Assembly (NCBI GenBank): GCA_009829735.1
Contig: CM020618.1
Span: 34,200,894 to 34,264,893 of the forward strand
Direction: 5' to 3'
From: Pyropia yezoensis
Taxonomy: Eukaryota > Rhodophyta > Bangiophyceae > Bangiales > Bangiaceae
Length of the DNA stretch: 64,000 bases
This document shows positions 30,368 to 39,823 of this stretch, one piece after another. The position numbers and the translations under genes are program-made. The notes under the pieces were generated by a model. That model searched no databases. It saw only the letters and a program-made list of their open reading frames with translations, and had not been told where the DNA came from. Position 1 is the first letter of the stretch. Each line of letters starts with the position of its first letter.

Positions 30368-32737
30368 ATGTCGGACCCCCAGGTACCCGGGGGCGAGGAC
30401 GACCTCCTGCCTGAAGAGGGGGAAGAGGTGATGGTGGACGACGTTCCCGTCTCCGCCACCGCCGCCGAGTGCTTCCTAGCGAGCTCGTCGGAGGACGAGG
30501 ACGACCGGGTGACCGTTCGTGTGGCCCCGGAAGGCGCGCCGGGCGGGTTGTCGTCCGTGTGTAGCGGCACGACGGCTCCGTCGGGTGGTGGACAACCGCG
30601 TGCAGCGGTTGCTTCTACCGCTTCTCCTCCGGCGGCCCGGATGGCTTCTGTCGCCGGTACCGGCGTGGCTCTACCTCAAGACGGTGTCGCCGGCGTGGCG
30701 GATGGTGGTGGCGGCACCCCGGCCAGTCCGGCGGGTCAAGACGGCGCGGGTGCCCGCCCGATTGGTGTGTCCGCTGCGGCGGGTAGCGGATCTACCCATG
30801 CTGCCCCCGTGGTACCCACGTCGGGTCCGGGTGGCGGCGATGCTCTGCCCGCGGTGCCGCGGGCGTCTGGTGGTCAAGGTGGGTCTACACCGATGGCAGT
30901 GGACTCCGGTAGTTACTCCGGGCGGGCGCCCGCCCTTCTTCTTCCTCCTCGGCCGCGTGCGACTCCGGCGCCGACCCCTCTTCCGGTGGGGCATCCCCCG
31001 GCGCCCCCTATTCTTCCTGGTCCTGCCCGGGTTGCCCCGTTGGGTGGCGGCGTCGCCGTGGCGGCGGGTCAACCCGCCATGTCGATGCTCGACTTGGTGG
31101 CTCGGGTTCGAGGCCTGACTGTGCAAGAGTCAATGGAGTCCGATGGGCGGATGCGGGTGGACTTCCACCTGCCCCATCCCCGTGGAGAGTCCTCCCGGCG
31201 CGTCAAGGTGGACCCGAGTTTGGAGCGGGAGTTGGTGCGGCTGGTCAACCAGCCGAACGCGGTGCGGGTGGAACACCATTGGATCCTGAGTCAGCCGGAC
31301 GACCGGCATGCGCAGCTCTGGCGCACCCGGGTGGGACGGGGTGTGGTCTACCTCGACCCCGCCTTCGGGGTATGCGACCTGATTGCCCCCGCGTTGCCGC
31401 GGGAGATTGACTACCCGGCTAGTGCTCGGGGGATTGCGGCGGCGGCGGAGCCGGTTGCGTTTGGGGAGACGGTGGGCAGTACCGGTCGGTATCCCGACTT
31501 TGATTACTACCCGGGGGTATCCCCGTATCTGTCGTTGACGGCTCCCTACCCGCCTATGGCGGGGTTGAAGTCGGCGTCGAGCTGGCGACGTAACCATGGT
31601 GTCATGGCGGATGCGTTTCGCACGGATATAACGTGTGCGTTGCAGACCGTCAACGGTCGTGCGCCGGTATACACTCCCGTGCGCCCGCCGCTATGGCAGG
31701 AGGGGTGGGAACCCGCCCCTGCTTTCCGGTTTGACACCGGCTCCTGTCTCCGATACTTCGGGAGTGTGTTGGCCTCCCGGCCGGTCCACCCGTTGCAGGG
31801 TACCTTCACCCTTGAGGTTACCCTCGGGCAGGCGTCCTCCTTCTTGCTGTCCGTCCGCCAGCAGGGGCGCCTGTTTCATCTTCCGACGGGTGTCCGTCGG
31901 CACATCGCGCAGTTGGGCGTGGACCAGATAGCTGCCAAGACCGGGTTGGCCCGGGAGTTCGAGGCCCTGCTGGCTGTTCACGATGCCGTGAGCTGGGCTG
32001 GGGTGTTGGCCCTTCCCCCGTACCGGGACCCGCAGGCTGGGGCTACCCCCTTGCCTCGTCACTCGTTGCGTATCCGGCGTACTCAGCCGGGTGAGCCTAG
32101 TTGCCATGGGTGGGCGTCCACCGAGGCCGTTCCTGACCTGGGTATTCCCATGGTTATCCATGACCCTCTTCAGGTCCTTGCCCCGTGGTTCGGTAACCCG
32201 ATACCGGCGGCGGTTGGCCGTCGTCCCCGAGAGTGGGGCTCTGCGGGTGGGGAGCGTGAGGTGTCCCGTCGTCGGGCGGAGCCCCGCCGGGGTTACGGTG
32301 GAGCCCCTTCGGTGGGGTCCTACCGGGCCTCATATCAGGCGCCACCGGCTCCGGTGGTGGCCGTGTCGGCTCCTCTGGCTCCTCTGGCTGCGCCAGTGTC
32401 CGCTCCCGCCCCTGTCATACAAGACGGGAGCCCCCGTCTCTGGTATGAGGGCGTTGACGCCCTTCTTGCCCGCGCAATGCGAGAGGGTCTCTCTGTTAGC
32501 TGGGGGGATATCCCCCCAGGTGCTGCGCTGGTTGGGTCAGCGCGTTGCTTCGGTGGTGTGCTTGATCGCCTCCAGAAAGCTTTGGAGGACGTGGAGGCTG
32601 GCCGCAGCACCCTCGTCCAGCTATGCACCGAGGTAACTCGGGTGATTGACCGTCGTGAGATTGCCGACCGGTGGAGCACGGAGGTATACGCGCTTACGCG
32701 TGAGTGGCCTCCCTCGGGCAGTTGGTCTACCCACTGA
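30368..32737 (+). CDS. Family-A antisense ORF (aORF), intact, 789 aa
   Basis: Intact antisense gene located where some retroelements carry env, but on the opposite strand to gag-pol. The ATG at 30368 is preceded by CACC. The N-terminus is acidic (residues 9-45 rich in Glu/Asp), followed by a Ser/Pro/Ala/Gly-rich disordered region to about 230. A folded-looking core at about 250-620 contains V-E-H-H-W-I-L-S-Q-P-D-D-R-H, L-K-S-A-S-S-W-R-R, Y-F-G-S-V-L (463-468) and L-P-T-G-V-R-R (505-511). A Pro-rich linker and a short helical tail end it. There is no signal peptide or transmembrane helix, so it is not an obvious envelope protein. The frameshifted copy at 14693-17181 and distant counterparts in families B and C argue that it is a real gene. 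Function unknown; nuclear or nucleic-acid-binding roles are speculation. Confidence 0.85.
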   Translation: MSDPQVPGGEDDLLPEEGEEVMVDDVPVSATAAECFLASSSEDEDDRVTVRVAPEGAPGGLSSVCSGTTAPSGGGQPRAAVASTASPPAARMASVAGTGVALPQDGVAGVADGGGGTPASPAGQDGAGARPIGVSAAAGSGSTHAAPVVPTSGPGGGDALPAVPRASGGQGGSTPMAVDSGSYSGRAPALLLPPRPRATPAPTPLPVGHPPAPPILPGPARVAPLGGGVAVAAGQPAMSMLDLVARVRGLTVQESMESDGRMRVDFHLPHPRGESSRRVKVDPSLERELVRLVNQPNAVRVEHHWILSQPDDRHAQLWRTRVGRGVVYLDPAFGVCDLIAPALPREIDYPASARGIAAAAEPVAFGETVGSTGRYPDFDYYPGVSPYLSLTAPYPPMAGLKSASSWRRNHGVMADAFRTDITCALQTVNGRAPVYTPVRPPLWQEGWEPAPAFRFDTGSCLRYFGSVLASRPVHPLQGTFTLEVTLGQASSFLLSVRQQGRLFHLPTGVRRHIAQLGVDQIAAKTGLAREFEALLAVHDAVSWAGVLALPPYRDPQAGATPLPRHSLRIRRTQPGEPSCHGWASTEAVPDLGIPMVIHDPLQVLAPWFGNPIPAAVGRRPREWGSAGGEREVSRRRAEPRRGYGGAPSVGSYRASYQAPPAPVVAVSAPLAPLAAPVSAPAPVIQDGSPRLWYEGVDALLARAMREGLSVSWGDIPPGAALVGSARCFGGVLDRLQKALEDVEAGRSTLVQLCTEVTRVIDRREIADRWSTEVYALTREWPPSGSWSTH

Positions 32738-33239
32738 GGAGTGCTATTGTTTGTGAGGGGGAGGGCCCCGGTAACCCTTCTGGTAGCCGGGTCGTAGTGA
32801 GTATAAACTCATCCCCAACGGGGGCATTGCTTGCTTCTGTTTGCTGCCCTGGGGAGTACCCCTTCCGGCTCAGTGGTGCCTTGCCTCCCGTCCAACTTCT
32901 TCCGGTTGGTTCATAATTTGGGAGGTCATCCTCCCTCACTTTGTGTCTTGGCTTGGGGAGGTCCTCCTCCCGTGTAGGCCTCCTAGTTACTTCGATATTA
33001 TCGGAGTTAGCCTTTACCTTCAAGTTAACTTATTAAGGTTCGGGTTTTGCTTAGTTACCTAAGCTTGACTCTACTTAGATGCCTAAGCTTGGTTCGACTT
33101 AGAAACCTAAGTCTGATTTGACTTAGAAACCTAAGTCTGATTTGACTTAGAAACCTAAGTCTGCCGTAACCATGTAACACCCTACTTAGTAGGTATAAGC
33201 CTCACCCCCCAACAGCCGAAGTCGGTGTCGGTTGGGTTG
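32738..33239. terminator. Convergent 3' region with hairpin array
   Basis: About 500 bp between the stop codons of the converging aORF (+) and pol (-). It contains the 24-bp hairpin array (33048-33163) and an upstream stretch of direct GGGGAGG-like blocks. It presumably provides 3' ends for both transcripts; no strong poly(A) consensus was recognised. Confidence 0.4.
33048..33163. repeat. Five 24-bp hairpin repeats
   Basis: CTTAG starts recur exactly every 24 bp at 33050, 33074, 33098, 33122 and 33146. The last three units are identical and fold as GACTTAG-AAAC-CTAAGTC; the first two have changed loops and partly changed stems but still pair (CTTAG/CTAAG). The array lies midway between converging genes. 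Confidence 0.85.
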
Positions 33240-36200
33240 TTACAGTAGGCGTCGTCGCCTCATGTAAGGCATGAGGAGTTGGCGGGGTATATTTGCCGCC
33301 TGTTCACAGGTGGGTGAGTCGTATCCGACCCACATCACCTTGACGTACCAGGGTCCTGGTAGGTTCGGGTCGGTGTGTCCGACCACGCTCTCTACTTGGT
33401 ATGGAATCCCATCCGGCCCCACCGGGTCATCTGACCGGTGGGTTGTAAGAGCTTCATGTAGCAACCCAGCCGGTACCGGCTGAGGCTGTTCCGGCTTCGG
33501 AGCAGGTGTGACATCGTTCACACTGATGCGTTGGATCTCCGTATCGGAGTGTAAGATAACAGAGTGGTCATCTCTGTGGAGAATCTGGTACGGTCTCTTG
33601 ACCGGTTGCATGAGCTTGTTCCCCCGGAACTTCTGGTGTCTGATGTAGACCCAGTCACCTGTCATCAGGGTAGCGTTGCGCACCCGTAGTCGGGCGTCGA
33701 AGTTCTTCTTGTATCGAAGTTGTGTTCTGTCAAGGGCACCCTTGAGCTTAGGAATCATCCACGATAGCTTGGCCAACCAAGCTAGGTGTATACGTTCGGC
33801 CGGTCGGCCCTTCGGTGTATCATACCGAGTGCACCTGCCTGGTGGCAGCGTCAGATTACCGACGCCCATCGGCATGACCCACTCCAGTGGGGCGATGTTG
33901 GTACTCCGATGTGGCCTGGCATTGTATGCCAGGGTGAGTACGGACAGGAGCCTGTCCCAAGTGTTCGTGTGCTCGGCCACGTAGCACTGTAGCATCTTAA
34001 CGATGGTGCGGTTGAACCGCTCGACCTGCCCGTTGGTTTGCGGGTGGTAGTCGGATGCCCGACGTTGTTCGATGCCGAACATGCCCAGGACCTTAGCGCA
34101 GAATGCTGACGTAAGGTTTGCTCCGTTGTCGGAGAGGAGTTGCTTCATGACTCCGTATGCACTGATCCAGTGGTCAACCACTGCGTTCATGATGGTGTAT
34201 GCCGTATCATTCGGGATGGCTGTCGCTCGCGACAGCTTAGTGAAGCGGTCAGACATGACCAGGATGTACCTGTTCCCTTCTTCCGTTACCGGAAGTGGCC
34301 CGAGTATGTCGATAGCGACTTGCTCGTTGGGCCCATCGGGTGGGAATAGCTTCATGGCAGACGCCTGCCTATGTAGACTCATGCGGTTACGTGCACAGGG
34401 GTGGCATCCCCTTACGTGGTCGACCACGTCGACGGCCATTGCTGGCCAGTAGAAGAACCTTCGCATTGCTGCGAACATACCTGAACCCCCCGGGTGTCCG
34501 GCTGTAGGGTTCTCGTGCTCTCGTTCCATGACGGCTTGCCGTAAGGAAACGGGAACCATGACTTGATGTCGTCCATCGGCGGGTGCCCCCCGGTATATGA
34601 GTCCGTCTTCGTTCTCGGAGAAGATGCCGGCCGTACCGGCCAGGAGGTTAGCGCGATGGCGTCTACAGTCATCGTCATTGGCCTGTGCCTCGCGGAAGTC
34701 CGCGAGGGTCAGTGGGCATGCTCGGTGTGCCATGGTATGGTCAACCATACCTTGGGTAGCGTTACCCACCATGCAGACCGGTACCACCGGGATGTCCTCG
34801 TCCACCGGGCGGGTATCCCCGCTCGGGGTGTCGAGTCGAGACAATGCGTCTCCGAGATGGTGGGTTGACCCAGCCTTATACACGGTACGGTAGTCGTGCT
34901 CGGCCATCTTCAGCCTCCATCGGGCTAGCCTCCCATGGCTATCGGAATCCTTGTCACCAAGGTTGAGGAGCCATCGTAGGGGTTCGTGGTCGGACCTCAC
35001 GATGAACCTGGAGCCCTCCAGGTATGGACGGAGCAGTTGCACTGCCCATATAACTCCGAGGCACTCACGCTCGGTGGCACTATAGTTACGCTCAGCCGGG
35101 TTGAGTGTCCGGCTGAAGTATCCTACCGGACGTAGGTCCGGGATAGCGTTATCGGAACCGATCAACGTCTCTCCCTGTAACAGGGTGCATCCCACTTGTG
35201 TATCGCATGCATCGACATCGATGACGAAGGTACCCCGTCTGTGCGGTAACGCAAGTACGGGTGGGGATAGTAGGGCTCGCTTCAGCGACTCGAATGCCTC
35301 CTCTTCGCTAGGCGAAGGGGGTTGGAGTACCTTGGGCAGCGTACTGCTCGTAAGAACCGTTAACGGTTTAGCTATCCGAGCGAAGTCCTTGACGAACCGT
35401 CGGTATACATTGCACATTCCCAGGATGCTCTTGAGCTGCGTCTGGGTGTTAGGGAACCGGGCATCCAGGAGTGCCCGGGTATTGGCTTCGAGTACCCCTA
35501 GATTACCAGGGGTTATCTGGTGGCCCAGATACTCGACCGTCTGTTGGAAGAAGGCGCACTTCTTCAGACGCAGGGTTACCCCGGCGTTCCTCAAGAGGGT
35601 GAGTACCTCGTCAACATGTTGCACATGGTCATCCATGTTACGCGAGAAGACGATGACGTCATCGAGGTACACTAGGCAGTTACGCCACTTCACCCCCGAC
35701 AGTATAATGTCGATAGCCCGCTGGAATGTAGCGGGGGCGTTGGACAATCCGAAGGGCATCCTTAGGAACTCGTACACTCCACTGTGACAGACAAATGCCG
35801 TCTTGGGGATATCCTCGTCCGCCACCGGGATCTGCCAGTATCCGGCATTGCAGTCGATGGTGGTAAACACCGTAGCTTCCCCCAGGGAGTCGATGCATTC
35901 ATCCATCCTTGGTAAAGGGTAGGAGACCTTCTTGGTAACTAAGTTGAGGCGTCGATAATCGATGCAAAACCGAGGGGTTTGATCCTTCTTCGGTACGATA
36001 ACGACTGGGGCACCCCACTCCGACATCGAAGGTCGTATCACCTTCGCTTCACTCATCCTCTTCACTTCTCCATCAACGATCTCTCGTTGCATAGGTCCCG
36101 CTCGGTGCGGTTGTGACCGGGCGGGGCGTGCGCCTGGTACCAGGTCAATACGATGTTGGGTTGCCCCAATTGTACCCAAGGCTCCGCCTGTCCACATGAC

Positions 36201-37406
36201 GTCATGCTTTCTTAACATCCGTCGTACCCCTTCGGCTACCGAAGGGGGCAGGTGGTCAAGGTCAGCCTCGGCCAGTGCCTTCAATGCTTCTTGGTCCTTC
36301 GGCGGAATATCCGCCGGTAATGATGGTCGACTAGGCTTCCCGTCATCGGGTTGCTGTCGCTCGGTGGTCTCGGCGACCGCCAGCACCTCAAGTGGTTCCA
36401 CTTGACCTTCCTTGTCAGGGGTAAGGATATCTCCTTCGTAGAGCTCGGAAATCCCGAGGATAGTTCGCTTCGGGAGGGTGACTGCCTTACGGCGATAGTT
36501 CGCCATCACAAGGAGGGACGACCCTCCTGATGGGAGGTCTATGAGACCGTTGGCCATGGTCAACCCATGGCGCTTGTACGTCCGCAGGTTGGACTTGACT
36601 CTGCAGATGCCTGCGAGGTCACAGTTAACCGGGAGGACTGTCTTCGACAACGGCTCAAAGCGAGTGCGCTTGGCCAACCGAAGTGTCTTCGGCTCGACAC
36701 TTGCGTACACCTCAGCCACGTTAACGTGGCTCCCTTTTAGCGTCAGGTCCCTGACGATAGCAGTGTGTCCTCGCTTCGTCCCGTCGGCTTCTTGAAGCTC
36801 GACGGTCCTCCGGCCTGGCCGGATTGCATCAACGTGAACGTTGATGAAGGTGCACCCCAGTATGCAGGGCACCGATAGGGTCTCACACACCAGGAAGTCG
36901 ACTTCCGTGGTGAGTTCCCCGATGGTCACCCGCAGCGACATCGCTGCGGTCGTACGAATGAGGCGACCATTCGCGTCCTTGATGGTGGGTCCCCGAGTCA
37001 CTCTGACTCGCGGAAGCCACTTGTCCGGGAGGGTATCCTTCCGGATGAGGTTGGGTCCAGCCCCTGTATCCAGTACAGGGTAGTACGATCGTGTCGACTG
37101 GGGGTCAACCCCAAGTGTGGCTGATACCTTGAAGATCTCCAAGGTAAACAGCACGTGGCCTACACCGATATCCGGTGTTGCTCGGGCATCCTGAACAGGG
37201 CCCTTGTCTGGTTCCATGTGACGGGGCTTCCCGTCCTCTCCTCCCAACCTTGGTGGTTGGTCATCAATCCCCTGACGCCGTGTCGTCGGGGCCGGAAGGT
37301 GTACCCGGGGGTTGATGCGGCGTCGGCTCAACCGCGCTCTCCGTGGGGCTTTCCCCGTGGTACTCCGGGGTGGCTTGCTTGGGTAACCCCAGCGCCCCCC
37401 GGTCAT
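33240..37406 (-). CDS. pol: A1 pol: protease, RT, RNase H, integrase, chromodomain
   Basis: 1388-residue polyprotein from ATG 37406, eight bases after the gag stop and in another frame. Protease D-T-G at 113-115. Complete RT at about 440-620 with Asp518 in motif A, L-R-M-P-F-G-L-S-N-A-P in motif B and Y-L-D-D at 580-583. RNase H at about 726-856 including R-S-D-H. Integrase zinc finger H964, H971, C1001, C1004; catalytic triad D1033, D1093, E1129. A GPY/F-like segment (V-K-R-P-Y) at about 1269-1273, then a C-terminal chromodomain at about 1336-1385 (V-M-W-V-G-Y). All catalytic residues are present, so this copy could be functional. It belongs to the chromovirus branch of Metaviridae. Confidence 0.96.
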   Translation of the reverse strand: MTGGRWGYPSKPPRSTTGKAPRRARLSRRRINPRVHLPAPTTRRQGIDDQPPRLGGEDGKPRHMEPDKGPVQDARATPDIGVGHVLFTLEIFKVSATLGVDPQSTRSYYPVLDTGAGPNLIRKDTLPDKWLPRVRVTRGPTIKDANGRLIRTTAAMSLRVTIGELTTEVDFLVCETLSVPCILGCTFINVHVDAIRPGRRTVELQEADGTKRGHTAIVRDLTLKGSHVNVAEVYASVEPKTLRLAKRTRFEPLSKTVLPVNCDLAGICRVKSNLRTYKRHGLTMANGLIDLPSGGSSLLVMANYRRKAVTLPKRTILGISELYEGDILTPDKEGQVEPLEVLAVAETTERQQPDDGKPSRPSLPADIPPKDQEALKALAEADLDHLPPSVAEGVRRMLRKHDVMWTGGALGTIGATQHRIDLVPGARPARSQPHRAGPMQREIVDGEVKRMSEAKVIRPSMSEWGAPVVIVPKKDQTPRFCIDYRRLNLVTKKVSYPLPRMDECIDSLGEATVFTTIDCNAGYWQIPVADEDIPKTAFVCHSGVYEFLRMPFGLSNAPATFQRAIDIILSGVKWRNCLVYLDDVIVFSRNMDDHVQHVDEVLTLLRNAGVTLRLKKCAFFQQTVEYLGHQITPGNLGVLEANTRALLDARFPNTQTQLKSILGMCNVYRRFVKDFARIAKPLTVLTSSTLPKVLQPPSPSEEEAFESLKRALLSPPVLALPHRRGTFVIDVDACDTQVGCTLLQGETLIGSDNAIPDLRPVGYFSRTLNPAERNYSATERECLGVIWAVQLLRPYLEGSRFIVRSDHEPLRWLLNLGDKDSDSHGRLARWRLKMAEHDYRTVYKAGSTHHLGDALSRLDTPSGDTRPVDEDIPVVPVCMVGNATQGMVDHTMAHRACPLTLADFREAQANDDDCRRHRANLLAGTAGIFSENEDGLIYRGAPADGRHQVMVPVSLRQAVMEREHENPTAGHPGGSGMFAAMRRFFYWPAMAVDVVDHVRGCHPCARNRMSLHRQASAMKLFPPDGPNEQVAIDILGPLPVTEEGNRYILVMSDRFTKLSRATAIPNDTAYTIMNAVVDHWISAYGVMKQLLSDNGANLTSAFCAKVLGMFGIEQRRASDYHPQTNGQVERFNRTIVKMLQCYVAEHTNTWDRLLSVLTLAYNARPHRSTNIAPLEWVMPMGVGNLTLPPGRCTRYDTPKGRPAERIHLAWLAKLSWMIPKLKGALDRTQLRYKKNFDARLRVRNATLMTGDWVYIRHQKFRGNKLMQPVKRPYQILHRDDHSVILHSDTEIQRISVNDVTPAPKPEQPQPVPAGLLHEALTTHRSDDPVGPDGIPYQVESVVGHTDPNLPGPWYVKVMWVGYDSPTCEQAANIPRQLLMPYMRRRRLL

Positions 37407-37414
37407 CCTTCCTC

Positions 37415-39598
37415 TTACTCGTTTCCCGCCCTTGGTAGGGTGCTGTCCGCCGGGACATCCGGCTGAGGAGGTGCCTCCTCGACGGCCAGTACTCCACCTG
37501 GAGCTGGCTGCCTACCCGGTGCGGGTCCGGGTGCTCTGGCGGGATACCCCCCGGTGGATGCCTTGCGTTGCGCCGCCGCCCGCCGAGACTCCTCGGGGAT
37601 GAGTGGGCAGGAAGACACCCAGTGCTGGGGATCCCCACACAACATACATCCGGACGTGCCGGTCCCCCCTTGAGTTCGCATCGGGGTAGCCCCGTAGCTG
37701 CGGTTGCCTCCCTCGGGCGCCCGAGTGCCTGCTCCCTGGTAGGCCTTGGGTCCTTGGGTCAACCGGAACATGGGCTCCCCCCACCGGTTGGGTCGGCCCG
37801 CAATCTGCGGAGGTGCCTCTGCGCGCACCGCCCATGTTGGCAAGGGTTGGTGAGGGTTACCCGTCACCGGGGCATACCCCGTAGTCCGCACATACGGGAC
37901 GCGCCGTCCCGCTCCTTCGTTGACCTGGAACTGGGTTCCAGCCGCGGCGATGCACGCTACCGTACCATGCTCATCAATCACCGGCGTCGCCGGTAGCAAC
38001 AGGTGGCCCTGTTGGTCAACTAGAGGTTCATCCTCGCCCGTAGGGGTATGTTCGGTCGCCACCAGTACTGGTGCGGCCTGAAGTTCCACCTTCTCTTGCC
38101 TCGGTACCGGGGTCAGACTGGGCTTGCCTCCCTCACCCTTGGGCTGTGAGGCCAGAGCACACTCCGGGTGTAGAACCCGGTAGGCGTCCCCCAGGGACTT
38201 GCACATATGCATCAGTCGACTGAAGTTCGTCCGTGCCGTGTTGGCGCCCCGTGCGGATATCCGCACGTAGTTGGGTACTCCTGCGAACAGGATGGCCCGT
38301 AGCTCCCCTTCTCCGAGGAGCTTCCCCAGCTCGTAGTCGAGCTCTTGAATCCGTCGTCCGAACATCTCCTCATCCTCCCAGCTCTGGGCGGTGGCAGTGC
38401 GCAGGGCCCGGTAGTGGTCCTCGCACTTGTCCTCACTGAGGTAACTGCTCAGCAGCTCCTTGAGGATCTCACGGTAATCCATTGGGGTGGCCGCGACCCT
38501 CATTCCCGGCATCGGGGATGCCTGGCGAAGGATGCCTCGCACCCGTTCATCAACAAAGAACGGGAAGATCTCCAGGGCCAGCCCCTCGTTAACGAGGGCC
38601 TTGTCCGCGGCTGCCTTGAAGCTAGTCAAGAAGCCGATGACTGCCAACGGGCGTCCGTTCGGCCCTCCGAACATAGGGACTCCCTTCATAAGGGTCTGCA
38701 TAGAACGGATCGCCCGATGCGACGTATTACGCATCGATTCCGATACGGTGGTAGAGCGGTCCTCCAAACGATAACGTTCCGGAGTAAGAACCGACCGGAA
38801 GACCTCGTTGACGATCTCCGTGTCAGCGTCCTGGATATCCAGTCGCTTAGCCAGTTGATGAGCAAACTCATCGGACTCCATCCGCTTCAGTAGGCTCGCA
38901 GTTACCTGCGCGGTCATAGCTTCCACCACTGACGGTGGTACTTCAGGCGTCGGCACCTCGGGAACCCGAGCTGGCTGGCCTCCTTCGTCGTGGGGGTACT
39001 GTGAGAGGGTACCCCCTCCCCCAATAACCGACTCTCCACCGGCGTAAGTATCCGCCGGGTCGTGTCCGCGGAGTCCGCTTCGGGTGCTCCGAGCGTATCG
39101 CTCCGTGTGACTCCGTTCCAACTCTGCCGACGAGTCGGATCCATACCCCATGGTGTCCGGGGGTTGTCCAGGAGTAGCAACACCAGGGTTGACCCTGGTG
39201 GACTCCGAAAGTAGTCCGGCCGGTTCAAACCGTACCGGTGTGGGAGGAACACGACGGGGTCCCGTCGTGTGGCGTGTTGACATCAACACTGCCATTGCGT
39301 CCTCCGTCCGATCTTGACGGGCGTCGAGCCCGGTGAACCGGGCCTCGATGCGGGCCAATGATGCCATCAGGGAATCCCCTGGTGAAGGAGGCGGCGGAGT
39401 GAGGTCGGTCGATGACAGTTGAGGCGGGCCCCCGCCTCCTGCCGTCCGAGCCGTGCCAAACGTCGATCCGGCACCGGAAAGCATTGGCGTCTCAATGTTG
39501 TCGATCGGGTTCCCGATCCCGGATCCCGTAGTCACCTCCGGGGTCGGCGTCGACGCCGATCCGTCATCTTGAACGTTCCCCGTCTCTTGGGTAGACAT
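37415..39598 (-). CDS. gag: A1 gag, 727 aa
   Basis: Structural precursor of the retrotransposon particle. Starts at ATG 39598 (the frame is open a few codons upstream without another ATG). A Thr/Ser/Gly/Pro-rich N-terminal third leads to a capsid-like helical region (F-L-T-S-F-K-A-A-A-D, then I-L-K-E-L-L-S-S-Y-L, then F-S-R-L-M-H-M-C-K). Near residue 650 there is a zinc knuckle C-M-L-C-G-D-P-Q-H-W-V-S-S-C (CX2CX4HX4C) binding genomic RNA, and a Pro-rich tail ending in G-N-E, the same last residues as family-B gag. The frame is intact. The pol ATG follows after eight bases, suggesting reinitiation or frameshifting rather than readthrough. Confidence 0.92.
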   Translation of the reverse strand: MSTQETGNVQDDGSASTPTPEVTTGSGIGNPIDNIETPMLSGAGSTFGTARTAGGGGPPQLSSTDLTPPPPSPGDSLMASLARIEARFTGLDARQDRTEDAMAVLMSTRHTTGPRRVPPTPVRFEPAGLLSESTRVNPGVATPGQPPDTMGYGSDSSAELERSHTERYARSTRSGLRGHDPADTYAGGESVIGGGGTLSQYPHDEGGQPARVPEVPTPEVPPSVVEAMTAQVTASLLKRMESDEFAHQLAKRLDIQDADTEIVNEVFRSVLTPERYRLEDRSTTVSESMRNTSHRAIRSMQTLMKGVPMFGGPNGRPLAVIGFLTSFKAAADKALVNEGLALEIFPFFVDERVRGILRQASPMPGMRVAATPMDYREILKELLSSYLSEDKCEDHYRALRTATAQSWEDEEMFGRRIQELDYELGKLLGEGELRAILFAGVPNYVRISARGANTARTNFSRLMHMCKSLGDAYRVLHPECALASQPKGEGGKPSLTPVPRQEKVELQAAPVLVATEHTPTGEDEPLVDQQGHLLLPATPVIDEHGTVACIAAAGTQFQVNEGAGRRVPYVRTTGYAPVTGNPHQPLPTWAVRAEAPPQIAGRPNRWGEPMFRLTQGPKAYQGAGTRAPEGGNRSYGATPMRTQGGTGTSGCMLCGDPQHWVSSCPLIPEESRRAAAQRKASTGGYPARAPGPAPGRQPAPGGVLAVEEAPPQPDVPADSTLPRAGNE

Positions 39599-39804
39599 AG
39601 TCACAATCAGTCAACCGACGTAACAATCACCACGAATAAGAGAGCGAGGGGGTAGATTGGGGAGAGTAGCAGTAGATCACAGTCAAAGGTAGAAACTCAA
39701 CACAATCGATCAGGTCGCAACACCACGAGTACAAGAAAAGGACCGGATCCCTATCCGTGTGCCAGGGCCGAAGACGGCGTCACCATAGGGGTGACAGAAA
39801 CCCG

Positions 39805-39822
39805 TCCCCTGCTGCTCCACCA
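39805..39822 (-). promoter_or_regulatory. A1 primer binding site
   Basis: One base inside the 5' LTR, the minus strand reads TGGTGGAGCAGCAGGGGA. It is complementary to a tRNA 3' end TCCCCTGCTGCTCCACCA, in which CCA, a 7-nt acceptor strand and CCCTG of a T-stem can be distinguished. The same tract is present in family B. Confidence 0.75.
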
Positions 39823-39823
39823 A

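Noticed and set aside
30368..32737. Envelope gene
   Set aside because: The position between pol and LTR resembles env, but the gene is on the opposite strand and lacks signal peptide, membrane span and Cys pattern.
33048..33163. CRISPR array
   Set aside because: Units are contiguous 24-bp hairpins without unique spacers, in a eukaryotic retrotransposon.
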